From NCBI RefSeq assembly GCF_042242105.1, contig NC_092016.1, positions 10,492,501 to 10,556,500 of the forward strand: a stretch of DNA of 64,000 bases, in the 5' to 3' direction. The position numbers and the translations under genes were made by a program. Source of the stretch: Pempheris klunzingeri. Taxonomy: Eukaryota; Chordata; Actinopteri; Acropomatiformes; Pempheridae. Shown in pieces: positions 29,421 to 41,953 of the stretch (positions are counted from its first letter, which is position 1; the number at the start of each line of letters is the position of its first letter). The notes beneath the pieces were generated by a model. It saw only the letters and a list, made by a program, of their open reading frames with translations, did no database searches and was not told the DNA's origin.

Positions 29421-32400
29421 TTAATTTGGTCCCTTTGAGGAAGTGGAAGATGAAGAGGAGGGACTGTGTGAGGAGGACAGGGCACTGAAACCACTTGTTC
29501 CCGCTGGAGTTATGGCTTGTGACGCCACGGGAGTAGCTGACTTTTGGGCAAACAGCATTCCTGCAATGATCAGAGAGAAAATTAAAAATAATATACATTA
29601 AAGAGCACATATTGTATGATTAACCTGACAAATCTGCAGCAATTACAAATTTCAAGGCCAAGGTATAATGTAACGTCATTAAGTATTGTAAAGGACAGTA
29701 AAATACAGTAGAATTAATGGAAAATCTTGACATTTTGGAAAAGTTGCTTATTTGCTTCCATGCTGGAGAAGATACCATGCCAGTATGCTACATATAATGC
29801 TAGAGAAAGCAGGCTAATTTAGTTCAGCATAGAGACTGGCTTGACTCTGTCCGCCTCCCAGCACCTCTAAAGCTCATTATCATCAGTAAAAATGACATGT
29901 TGTTGCTACCAGCCAAGAAATATTTAAGTAAAACCACACACTGTTGTTTTTAAAATGAGATTTTTGTATGGATTAAACAAACAAAATCTAATTTAATGAA
30001 TGGGTTTCAGTGGTGTTGCTAGGCAAAATGTTTTACCTCCTGACAGAGCAGCCTTTTCCAGCCTCTTTGCAAAACTAAGCCAACGCACAGATATGATATT
30101 GATATACATTTTCTCATCTAACTCTTAGTAACAAAGTGATTGTGTGTAAATCTGGAAATGTTTAACTATTCTTGGTATTTGGGCGTGTTATATAAAGTCC
30201 CATGTATAGTAAAGAGCAGTGTCACACTGAAGAATGCACATTCATGAAGAAAAAATGGAATTACTCACCTGAGTAAGTAGTGCCATTGACCTCCACAGAT
30301 ACACTGATACTGGCAGCTCCATTTGTGGAGATATTCAGAGACAAATCTTGTTTGCTTTCTGTGGGAGGAAAAAAAAATACTCCTAACTTACTTTCCTAAA
30401 ATCATGTTACATGATGATAAGGCCGCTATCATAGCAAACAGCAAAGACGACTCACCATGTCCATTTTTAAGTTTGAGGTTCATGGGGTTGAAGTGAGAGG
30501 CAATGGCCAGGAGGTTTTGTTGGAGGGCCTGCTGCATGAGGCGTTGTTGCTCCTCCGCCAGCTGCATCATTTTCTTCTCCGGACCATCGGCTGCGCCTCC
30601 TGCGCCTCGCTCCAGCCTCTCTCTCAGATGCTCTAATGTGGCAGCTTGTGCCAACTGCTGCTGCTGCTGCTGCCCCAGTGCCAGAGCCATGGGCAGCCGG
30701 CTGGGTATTACAGGGGTTGACATCTCATCTGATTGGAAAATATTGAAGTGAAAATAAGTTTAAACATGTCAGGACAACACTAAACAATCTGAACAACAAC
30801 ACAGAGAAAAAAAACAATGGAAAATGGCTATATCAGTGTAATCTGCATTAAAACTGTAAAAAATTTATATAAAAATCTGTTTCATCATCACTTGCTAAAT
30901 ATGGGAAGATGTAGACCACTAGAGGTCACAAGTATCTCACATCCCACAAGGCAGCCACAGTAAATGGAGGCAGGGTAGTGAGTTATTTATGACTGAATAT
31001 GATGAGGAAAGTAGTTAAACAGTGACGTTTTCACAATTTGCGAAGAAGCAATGAATCAAATCTGGGATAACGGTCTGATTACAAATGTAGCAAAGCACAG
31101 CATCTGTCATACCCATGCTTCTCTTTAGATTTGGGCTAGCGGATGTGTTCAGGCCATTGTGTCCAGTCGGCGGGGTTTGCATCGTGGGTGAAGAGAGGAG
31201 GGCGTGCGGAGCAGAGCTCGGGGAGGGAGAGTAGCGGTACAGGCTGTTGGTGTAGCTGGTACGTCGGCCTTCTCTGCGATTACTGTCGATGGCGGCCTGC
31301 AGCTCACCTGGAGAACTCAGGCCCTTCTTCTCACATTCAAACGGGTACAGGTACTTCATATACCTACAGGGAAAAGCTTCATTTGAGTCACAGGATATGG
31401 TGCAAATGAGCACCATTTCAAAATAAAGATGATCTGGGTGTAAAAGATCAAACATTTCATTCATCCATGTAGTGGGTTCCCTTCCGAGTTGTATCATAAA
31501 ACTAGTAGCACTTCATAATAAGAAACTATTTAACTAGAAAGAGCATGAATTCAACATTTCACAAATAAATAATCCTGAGCCAACTATCACTGAAATGCCC
31601 ATTTTTAAACTAACAGAGAGTATATATTAAATAGCAAATGAATGGTAAATCATCTGTATTGTATAACACATTTTTAGTCATTTTTGACTACTCAAAGCGT
31701 TTTTTACACTTCAACCTATTTAGAGAGACGTTTGTGTCACATTTGGAGCACATTTTATTCCTCAGGTTGTTCCTGAGGCGAACGTTTGCCAATACAACAA
31801 CCTTTTGAGCCTCCCTGTCACAAACAAGAGAGACACCTACTGAGTGCGGAGAGTGAAGGCTGCGCTGGTGATGGATGTGGGGAGGTTGAGACCTTTAGTG
31901 ATCTCCCTCCAGATCTTCTTGTTAATAACCTCCACCAGGCCTCCCTTCTCTGTCACAAGCTTATAAAGCCTGTACAGGTCCAGCACCTGCTTCGCCATGA
32001 TGGGAATACGATTCACCGGTGTTCCTAAATGAGAAAATAAAATGAAATGTTTTCTTTTTTTTTTTATTCTACTCATCAAACCTTGGCATAAAACAAGAGA
32101 GGTCTTGTAAAAGCAGTATTAAGAACATGCACAAGGAGGAAGAGGAGGAAGGTACATGTATTCTGACCTAACCACCTGCAGGCCTGAGGTTAATGTTAGG
32201 TAATATGGCTTAGCATGTATAATCTGTGTGGATAGACTTCTCTAATGAAGCTCATTTCAGATGGATGGGGGTGGGGATAATTCCACAGCTCTGCTGCTGC
32301 TGCATTGATTTGAGCGCAGGGGGAGGGGTGCTTTTAGAGCCAGCAGTGCCTGCCAATCATAGGGTTGACAGCTAACCCTTCCAATCCCGTTTCGGAATAA

Positions 32401-35400
32401 AGCCAATTAATGAGGGAGACCAAAAAGTAGTTGTAAATAAGATTACTTTGTGCTTAGGAAGAGCACATGCCACAGAGACACACATGCATACATTTGACAT
32501 GGCCATGACCTTTGCACAAATGAATAAAGACTGCTTACAGTTTACCAGTGCAGCTATTTCTGTTTGACTGGGATTTGTTTTCGTTGGATCCAATTAATAA
32601 CTGTCTTTAACATGCAATACATGCCAGACAATGCTAGACAACTACAGGATTGAAGTTGTGGACTAAAGTCTACTGTAAAAGACTTAAGTTATTTCAGCAG
32701 TATTTTTATTGCTAAATGGGGTTTGTGTTGAAAAATTCGCAATTTTTAGCCAATTAAAGAATGTAAAAAAATGTTTAAGATTTGAAAATGACACGTGCAA
32801 TATAGTAACTTAATGTAGCCACTTTAAACTATTCTCAACTGAGGAAAAAAAAGGCAGAATAATTTAAGAAAGCTTTTTTGTGAGTTACCTGGTATCCTAT
32901 ATGTAAATATGCACTTCTGTCGTTTTTATGGTATGTATTTATTTTTCAAACATTACAATACTGAGCACATTTTGGAAACAATTACTAGCACTCTGACATT
33001 TGATTCTGAACTCCTGTGGTATTTTAAATAATGTTTTCAAAGATACGTAATTGCAAATCTGCAAAATTAGTGAATTTATTCTATCATAGGGCCAATTTAT
33101 GAGAATATATTGTAATCTGCATCGGAATTTAACATTATTTTTATTCTATACAAAATAAAAAGCTCATCCAAAGAGTCAGTCCTCATATTTGACAATCAGT
33201 TTATGATTGTGGGTTTAAAACTAAAGTGTGTTGTTGCACTCACTTGCAGTAGAATTTGTAAAATGTCAACTACAATACCAACGTAGCTGCTAAAATTGCC
33301 TCAAGAGCAACCCTACATGGTTTATTTAATGCTGAAATGGATCCACAAAGTCTCGGGCTCATACACTATGAAAGGAACATTAATAAAAGATATAAACTAG
33401 AATAAAAGATTTCTAAAAACGCTGAATCTTACCTCGTTTCTGCATAAAGATAAAGAGATCGTCTAGAAACTCCTTCCGTTGTGGGTCATTATCCAGTTCA
33501 TAAAGCTGTAAGTTAGGGGGGGAAAAAGCATCAGCAACAAGTTAGTCAACTGCTAATCTGTGCTTATTTCAGGCATTTTCTTGTTTACATACATCTACCA
33601 AATCTACTGACCTTGGCAAAGTCCCTGGATGGTTCTCCCCTTACTTTTCCTCCGTCGCTCTCCTCAGCCCAGATGACACTTCCTCTCTGTAAATTCACCC
33701 ACAGAGAGAAACATTGGTGAACAGTTTGTCCTCCAGACTGTCCTCAGCCTGCTTTATATTGTGAATTTAATGAGGGGAGCATGGAAAAAAAACACTGGCA
33801 CGTTTAGAAGTAAACTTGACACCATCCCTATGGATGATGTTACTTTATACACTGACATGCAATACATAGACATTAAGATTGGTAATTAGGATTCTTAAAA
33901 TGATTAAAAAGAAACGATTTCTCTTTGACAATTATCCTCAAGGACTCTGAACTTTGTGTTCAGAGTGTTCATGTGTCCAAACCTGCTTTTTTTTTCTCTC
34001 AGCACTGAAACCAGTTTACTGCTGCACAAACAGGCGGCAAACAGCTGGTCACTGTAAACATCTGGCTGCCAGCACTGTGTATGCATATTTTTCAAAGGGA
34101 GTGTCCATTTAAGGCCAGGCACAGTAAAAGGGAGATTAATCAAAGGCGTCGTGCTCATTGGGTATCTTAATATGACATGTTATGCCTCCATCACATCCCC
34201 CATAACAGGACAGTTAAAGGTTAAAAATGCAAGCTGAGGGCAATGTGTGTGCAACCGTGTGGAAAAGCCTGCTGAGAGGTTATTGTCCTGCTGACGCTCA
34301 CAGAGAGCTGCATGATGACGCCTGTCTTAAGAAGGTTCGTTTTTTTTTCCCTATAATCTCTCGTATCTTTATTCAAAACTCACAGTGCAAATAAATCATT
34401 TTAGGTCTGTTGTTGATCTAGTTGTGGTTTATGAAACGTCACAGTTTTCTTCTAGAATATCTACTAATGGTTTCGCTTTCTGCAGGCTTTTGAGGGGCAT
34501 TGCTCGCATGCCATTACACTCATGCGCTTCTTTTATGTAAACATGTGATATATTAAAACAATCATGTGTATTTCAGACTACAAAACATGTTGGTTTTTTT
34601 TATTTGACGGAATTGAATGCTTCATTTACCGTACGTGTGGTTCATATAATTCAAATGTAAAATGATGTCTTTTCTTGTCCTCCCTCATAACAACTTCACT
34701 TGAAACTTGCATTTAACTCTTTAGATGTATATCCCATTCACTAAATGTTTGGCATGGCAACATGATGCAACCTACACGTTAATAACCATAAACACATCAC
34801 CTAAAAAATACATGGGAACCAATGATCTGCTGGTTCCCTGCTCTCACTTCGTGTTTACAGTAAAAACACGATTCCAACTGCATATGGTGAAACACAAACA
34901 GCTGCATGACATTGTAACCCAACTTTTGTTGTCAGCTGTGTGGGTTCAATTAAACGGATTTTACACTGGATGTTATTTTACACTCATAAATACACAAAAG
35001 TGTACATTTGTCTTTTATACATTTTAACTCTCAAAGTTTAGGTTGGTTTGGTCACCTTTGCACGTGTACTAACGCTTGTAGTGGCAGAAGCCGGACAGTT
35101 CAATCATTTATCCATTACTTTTAGCTATTTCACTTGTTTATACTTTTATCTAACTGTTTCAACTGCTTTGCTCGCTCGCTAGCTTTTATTCACTCTAAAT
35201 TGCAACACAGGTGACACTTGTGGCTAAATCCAAAGACATATTTTTTTAAAAATCAATGTGTAGTTTCTATTCATTTAATTACTTGAGCTACACCAGGATC
35301 TTTTTATGCATCCCCAACTGCAGGAGTAAATACCCCTGGTTGGCCCCTCTCAACACCAACCTTTCCTCTTGTTCCATTCCTCTGTTTTGTCAAACCAGTT

Positions 35401-38400
35401 AAACAATTTAACTGTATGTATCCACTTTAAACACGGCGCTGCCCCTGTGGTGGCAGAGCCGTTGACACATCTAATGGCGTCAGCTTAGAATTTCTAATAA
35501 AGGACTTGTGCTCCCCCACCAGAGAGCTTATTGATGTGAAGGTAGATAAACATCCCAGTCTTTTCACCATCACATGGAAATAAAACCCTTCCCCCCTTAT
35601 TGATGAGCAAGTGAGACCTACTGTGGATCTATTAACAAAGAGCTTTCAGTTAATTGCTCACAGAGTTTTCACACATCCAGCCCTGGGAATCCTGATAGTA
35701 TTCAGTATGTAGGTCAGGAAAAGGTTTCTTTTGTTTTGTTAAAAAAGGCCAGTTTTTATTAGGCTTTTAGCTGATTTTATAGATCTAGATTACAAATTAT
35801 CAGATTAATACATATTACTATACATAGACACACAAAGGCTCTGTAAAGCATGTCTGTTAAACCAGTCAAGATAAAAGAAAATAAATGACATTAACAGTAA
35901 GCGGAAACTACGTCTTATAATGAGCTTCATTAAAATAATTCAGCTGCTCCAGCAGAGCATCAGTGAAATCATATCCCTCTTTATAGTTTAGTGTAACCAC
36001 AGGGGGGAACAAATTTTTAATCCAGATCAAATTATTTGGCCTTTAGTCACCCGAACAAGTCAAGATCATTTATCTGGCCCCTTGCTGTGCTGTGAGCAGG
36101 GACTGAGGGCCTTTTATTCCCGCCCATACTACATTTAAGGGCGTACAGTGAGACCGCACACAGGGAGCGAACAATGGCTGTCTAGCATGACAAGGTTTGC
36201 ATAGCATGTCCACATCTTCAAAAGATGTTTGACTAATGAAATGAAAGAGAGAAAAGGATAAAGAAGCAGTGGAGAGGGACACGTTTTTAGGATGAAAGGG
36301 GAGTATCAAGAGTAAATTATTATAACCATTTCGAACAGCCGCCAATTAACTTGCAAAAGACCCCATTTCAAAGTAAAATGATTTACATGCAGGTCACATA
36401 CGACAGCTTCATAGGACTATCCTGAAATTCATTCAGACATTAATAAAACAAATGGGGGCAAATCTACAATTAAGGCAAAGTGGAACACATTTTTATCTTC
36501 TGGTTATAAGCTGCCTATCATTTTACTACTCCTCTCTAAGCTCAGTACTTTTTAAGATTAACATATAGGTAAACAGGATGAAACTAAACATCCAAAGCAA
36601 AAGCTGTTAAAAGTTATTTAAACAGCATCCAAAGGTAATCTGACCACATACAAAGATGCCCACAAACCCTGACACAAAGGGTCACAGCAAACACCTTATA
36701 TACATTTGTTCTAGTGATAAATTAATGTTCTGAGATGTTCTGATGGCAAACCAGAATCCAAACCATTTCACGCATGCAATTGAGTTCTTTTAACAAGAGA
36801 AACAAAGACAGAAGTAATGTTCTTCATTGCTGTGGGTGTTGTGTGCTGCTCTGAGAAAAGGAAATGCTTTCTCACTGCAGAAGCCATATAATGTATTGAT
36901 TGCTTGCAGCTGAATTAAGCTGCCTTTTAGTGTTGCCAGGCGACAGCTGTAATTATGCAAAGTTACCCACTGGGCTACAGCTACATTAGCAATGAGTTTC
37001 CTGAGCCTGTCGAGGTTTTAGAGGAAACAAATGAGCGCATAACATTTTGAACAATTGTGGAATTGTTAGATTTGTTATGGGGAGCCAGCAACTTTTCACT
37101 CCGCGTGTAACTTTAACTAAAAGCCCATGCAACAGATGGGAAAGAAAAACACAAAAAAATATGAAACATCTCTAAATAATGAACAAGAGGCGTGCAAAAG
37201 TTCTGATAAATACCAAAATCTGCTTCTGCTCCACAGAAACTACTGTATGTAAACTTTATGGGTAGTTGCTTGCTGGTCTGCTGTGAGGCACTAACCCAGC
37301 TGCCCCTCTGCAAACAGGCCTCATTAATCATAATGTATTGTATTGAAGTGGGGCCTTTCAAGGGAAACCCACACAGAAGAACCAATCAAACTGGTCTCCA
37401 TAGAGAAGAAAAAAATCTATGAGAGGACCCACTGTTTCCTGTAAGCAGTCAAACACATCTGTTGGACGATATACTTTTAAATTCTTGCTTTAGATCTAAT
37501 TTTTAATACCATTTTTTCATTTTTAAATGAGATCCAACTGAATCAGTGTGAGAAAAGTCCACCCAATGCCCAGCATTTCCTTACAGTAGTTAATCTCATG
37601 CAGAAATACATGCTTGAGGCCATTTCATTAATACTCCGCTCTCATTTTAACTCCATCTCTGTCAGGCCTGAACCAGCTGCTTCAAAAAGTTTGGATTGGA
37701 CCGCAGCCAAGACCAATTAGCTCTGCAGGTGGTGAGAAAGCCTTTTCAAAAGTGTGAGACATGAGGTTAAGTATAGCAGAAGGAAAGATCTCTGGCCTGG
37801 CCAGTAATTAAACACTATCAAATTTGGGCATCTTGCCAAAAGTGACACGCTCCTTTCCTCCACATGTGGGAAAACAGGAGGCCGACCAGGCAGCAGTGGG
37901 TCTGACTCAGCAGGAAGAAGTCAACAATTAATAAGGCATAGAGCCAGCTAAAAAAAAAAAAAAAAAAAAGAGTTACAGATGTTCATTTCTATAAAGATTA
38001 ATTAAGGCTCTGGCTACTTCAAGATGGAGTTCTAATCACTAATGTATCCGAGAAAGGACAAAGATTTGCAATTTAGTAGAGAAAGTGTTTGAAATTTCAC
38101 TTTAAAAGATGGTAAACAATACAGCACTCATAATAAAAGATAACTTACTTGTTTGAATGGCTCATCATAGCCCCAGTCAGCAAAGCCATTGGGTGATGTG
38201 AAGGCTTGTTGCCCTGCGGGAGACAGCAGGTCCTTCTCCTCGGGCTCCTGTTTTATTGCTGAAGGCTGAGATTCGGACATTTGCTTCACAGCAGACGACT
38301 GAGATGTGGAATAAGGAGCGAAGGGTAAGCCCTCAACCTGCTGGAGTCGAGGCTTCTTCGCCTGCTGATGAGGCCCGTTCTCCTCCTCCTCCTCCTCCTC

Positions 38401-39457
38401 TCCCCCCTCCTCCTCCTCGTCTTCCTCCACCTCATCGTGCTCCTCAGGCCCCACCATTTCCAGTTCCTCCTCGTCCAAATCTTCATCTCTCTCATCTGGA
38501 TCTGTTCTGCTGAGGTGGCTGTTCAAAGCTTGCTGTCCATCTGCTCTGCCGAACAGTGCAGACTCCAGTCTGGGGCCGGAGGCTCTGGCTGCAGCAGCCT
38601 GCTGAGCAAACAGGAGCTGGGCCTGAAGAAGATGCTTCTCGTGGAGGCTCATCTCCAGTTTGGCCTCTTGTTGTCTCTGCAGATGCTCCATCACCGCCTC
38701 CAGCTTCACCCCAGCAGGACTGAACTGTGGAAACCCGGCTGAACTGCCCTCTTCAGACAAGCTTGACTATGAAGAAAAAATGCAAATCAACTTCAATGAG
38801 GAATTTTCAGGTCTTCCTCCACAGCTCACAGTTTGATTAGATGTTTTTTTGCTTGGCTTTATACATAATGAAACTGCATTCAACAAGTACAAAAAGGCTG
38901 ATTAGGAAAATTAAACATTTCCCAAACTGATGTTTAAATTGTCTGGATAAAGTTATACACATTTCTCTTTTTTAATCCAAACATAGATCTGTGAAAAGCT
39001 TGAAAAAAAGAGGCTCAGCCACAGGAAGCACATTTATGGTGGATTAAAGTGAAACAAAGCTTGATGTCTTGAGGCAATTATACAGACAAAATACAGTAAT
39101 TCATTTGAGAATAAACTGCTAAAAGGAGACACACATTTCTCACTATGACTGTCTTTGTCCTCACATTGTTGAAAGCTACTTAGACATGAAAAAACGAAAA
39201 ACTTATGTAGATACTCCGTTTTACAAAACAGAAAATCAACTTTATTTCACATTGCAGAAAAAGGCTAGCACAAGGCCCACATTAATAACGATGAAAAACG
39301 ACTTCACCTTATCAACAACTAAAACTTCATCCGATAAAATGGAAAAGCTCCAAAAAACATTAATCGTCAGTCGCTTTGTTACTGTAACAAACACGAGTGG
39401 GAGCGATACCCAGCAGTCGTCGACACTCACCATTTGCGCCTTCGAGTAATCCATCAT
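29421..39457 (-). CDS. arid3b: arid3b, AT-rich interaction domain 3B transcription factor
   Basis: A nuclear AT-rich-DNA-binding factor of the ARID3/Bright family. Nine coding exons: 39431-39457, 38149-38766, 33612-33686, 33433-33505, 31841-32024, 31113-31363, 30456-30728, 30269-30358 and 29421-29560, giving 576 residues (human about 561). The N-terminus is Gln-rich, then an acidic Glu run, then GYDEPFKQ. The ARID runs about 241-335 (LYELDNDPQRKEFLDDL, GTPVNRIPIMAKQVLDLY, IWREITKGLNLPTSITSAAF), followed by the extended-ARID YMKYLYP..ECEKKGLSS. The REKLES region contains a six-Gln run, LRERLERG, EEQQRLMQQALQQN and ISVSVEVNGTTYSG. A 25-codon exon (33612-33686; RGSVIWAEESDGG...SRDFAK) immediately before the ARID is the segment that separates ARID3B from ARID3A and ARID3C. 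The start is a tandem ATG at 39452-39457; the upstream base count does not decide between the two. Confidence 0.95.
33687..38148 (-). other. arid3b 4.5-kb intron with candidate conserved regulatory blocks
   Basis: The longest intron of the gene. It has few simple repeats apart from a 20-base A run at 37950-37969. Several motif-dense stretches (about 35475-35590, 36890-37000 and 37570-37740) contain homeodomain TAAT cores, E-boxes and an octamer-like ATTATGCAAAG. No exon is supported; the open frames here have no splice context. Confidence 0.45.
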
Positions 39458-39780
39458 CGCCAACAGGTCTTAGTTTTTCCTTCTTTTCTCCGGCAGAAAC
39501 AAATCACATCGCATGACCAGGTTTTTCTTTTTTTTTTTAAAACAGAAAATATTGTCCTGATCAAATGGGGTTTAACAGCCCCTGCGGTGTGGAGGCCGAG
39601 GTGATCGGAGCTGGAGGAGGGGTAATAATGCCCTGCTCTTTACCTCCCTGGTCGCTGCGCATGGAAACTCAAACATCTTTGATTGTCTACACCCCCAACT
39701 TGGATGAATGAAAGGCCCGCCCCGTGCGTAAAGCTCATAAAGTGGGTTTTCCTACCCGCACCTCTGTGGAACTAGGCTAT
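39458..39780 (-). promoter_or_regulatory. arid3b 5' UTR and promoter region
   Basis: GC-richer stretch upstream of the tandem ATG with several CpG dinucleotides and an A/T-rich tract (39528-39548 holds a T run). Transcription start cannot be fixed from sequence. Confidence 0.45.
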
Positions 39781-41953
39781 ACCCACCCACTTCACAAGGA
39801 AATCCCACCCACTGCCATTACCCAACACATTTAAGGCAGCATGACCTCTACTAAAAATATAACAAATCACATTTTAGTCTGGAGCTGCTTCGTTCACATT
39901 GCAAATGGGTCTGGGGCCTCGGCGCTCACACACAGGATGCGTACTTTTCTCTCCACTGTTGAACTGGTTTCATTTCACAGTAGAAACATGCGTGGAAATC
40001 CATGAATACATTCATTGGCTATAAGGTCATTAATTGGTGATGGTGAGAAAATGCGTAAAAGTGACAGAGAAATTGCAGATATTGAGTGGTGGGCTGAGGT
40101 CACCTGTTTAAATGAAAATTATTATTATTTAATAATAATAATTAATAATTATTATTACAAATATTTTCCCCAAATGGTCCATCTTTAATACCTATTATCA
40201 TGATAGCATTAACACACAGGTACCAGCTGTTGTAGTTAAATTAACTTTATCAGGAGATTTTAAACAGGAAAAGTTGGGCTCTTTTGACTTTTGCTTGGTG
40301 ATAAAAAAAACAATTTCAACTGCAATTTGGCACCTAAATGAACATCTAATGTGCTTCTATTATGAACAGTCTAATACCACGCGGTGAAAATGATGGAGAT
40401 CTTGCTTTCATGGAAACTGCTGGTCATGGTGACTGCCACCGCTTTATTATAAAATGCTCATGGCCATAGATGCTGTGACCTGACCTGATTGATTACAAGA
40501 TAAATGTGAAAATCAAAGCCAAGACTTCGTTTTCATTAAGCTCAAGTGTCTTATAAGGAGATAATGGTAGGAAGAAATTAAATTTAAAATGAGAAATACT
40601 GTACGACACATAATTTACTCACACAAGCAGCCAAATTCATGGACTTCAAAGGGGCACTTTGCTTATAAAACCTAAACTCTTTTCTAAAGTCTGCCCTTCT
40701 CATATAGATTAAGTCAAACCAAGTCAAAGCAACGTTGTAGTAGGAGGACGCGGAAAATTTTTCAATTAATTATTAAGTATAAGCAGTTAGTCCCATTTTG
40801 CCTGGTCAATGGTCAGTGGTTTACCTGGTACTGATTAATAACTGTCACACAGTATCAGTGATGTTGAAACTGGAAAAAAAAGCAGAACAGACAAATCTCA
40901 CAAAGTCTCCTCTGTTCAGCACGTCAGCAGATACTGAAAAAATGACACGGAAGTCACCACAGACATTTTGGACTTAAACTTAATACCTTTTAACTCCGCT
41001 GACCTTTTTATGAATAGTTGTAAGTAGTCACCAGGACTGTGGTGAAAGTAGATCTCTGGTTACTTCAAGAAAAAGTAAAAAATCTGATCAATTACATTTT
41101 TTGTTCTTAAAAGAGGAAAATAAATAATAGTCGTGCACATTTCAAAATGGTACTACTTTAGTTTAACAGAAGCTGACTGACTTGGCCTGCGAAACTTTTG
41201 ACCTTGGAAGGTCCCCCCCCCAATAAAAGCAGCATTCATGATCATTATAAGCAGAACATGCTACAATAATTCATACTCAAATGATCCAATATTATCCATT
41301 TAATGCAATCCATACATATTTTTTAATCCTGAAAAGTCCCTGGATCGTAACAATTACCTGCTATCCAACTCATAATCTGTAGTATTTACTATAACAATAG
41401 GCCAGTTGTGTGTTGATAATAAGATTACACCATTTGCCATTTGAACAATTTTATTTTATCAGCATGTAAATTTTCCCTGAAATGAAAACAGATGCCATAT
41501 AGACTGAATACAGTAGAATGATTTTTACATTCATGTGAAAATGCTGCTCCCTGGTGGCAAAATGTGACTCTCACAAGAATGTCCTGGTGTGCCCAGACAA
41601 CATGTACCGGAAAGTGGCGCTAAAAGCAACTTGTAATGGATTGAATATATCGCTTCAATGAGACCTCAAACTATTCATTATATCCCAAAATACTTGTGAC
41701 ACTCAATAAAGATACATTTTCCTTTATTAGGTTCATCAATATTTTACAAGCATAAGAACTTAATAAAGGCCAAATTAAATATCACATGTATTACATATGA
41801 GGCAAACATTTAAGTACAAGGATCTGTGTACTGGGGATATCCACCGTCATAAGATCTGAAACAACCAAATAAACAAAACCTCAGTTAGACTGTCCTCTTA
41901 AGTAGGAGAAAAACATTTATGACTAATTTTAAAGAGTCTTAATACCTGCTGAT
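39781..41953. other. arid3b-cox5a intergenic region and cox5a 3' UTR
   Basis: A/T-rich interval with an ATT/AAT inverted-repeat tract at 40118-40157, an eight- or nine-base C run near 41213, and a CTCF-like CTCCCTGGTGGCA near 41548. The cox5a 3' UTR probably ends near a minus-strand AATAAA (TTTATT close to 41724). No gene is seen. Confidence 0.5.

Noticed and set aside
34725-35027. 100-codon frame in the arid3b intron
   Set aside because: Low-complexity, A/T-rich, no splice context and no resemblance to any domain.
38256-38742. Pro- and Leu-rich plus-strand frames
   Set aside because: They are antisense to the acidic, GAG-rich coding exon of arid3b; long open frames opposite such codon runs are expected.
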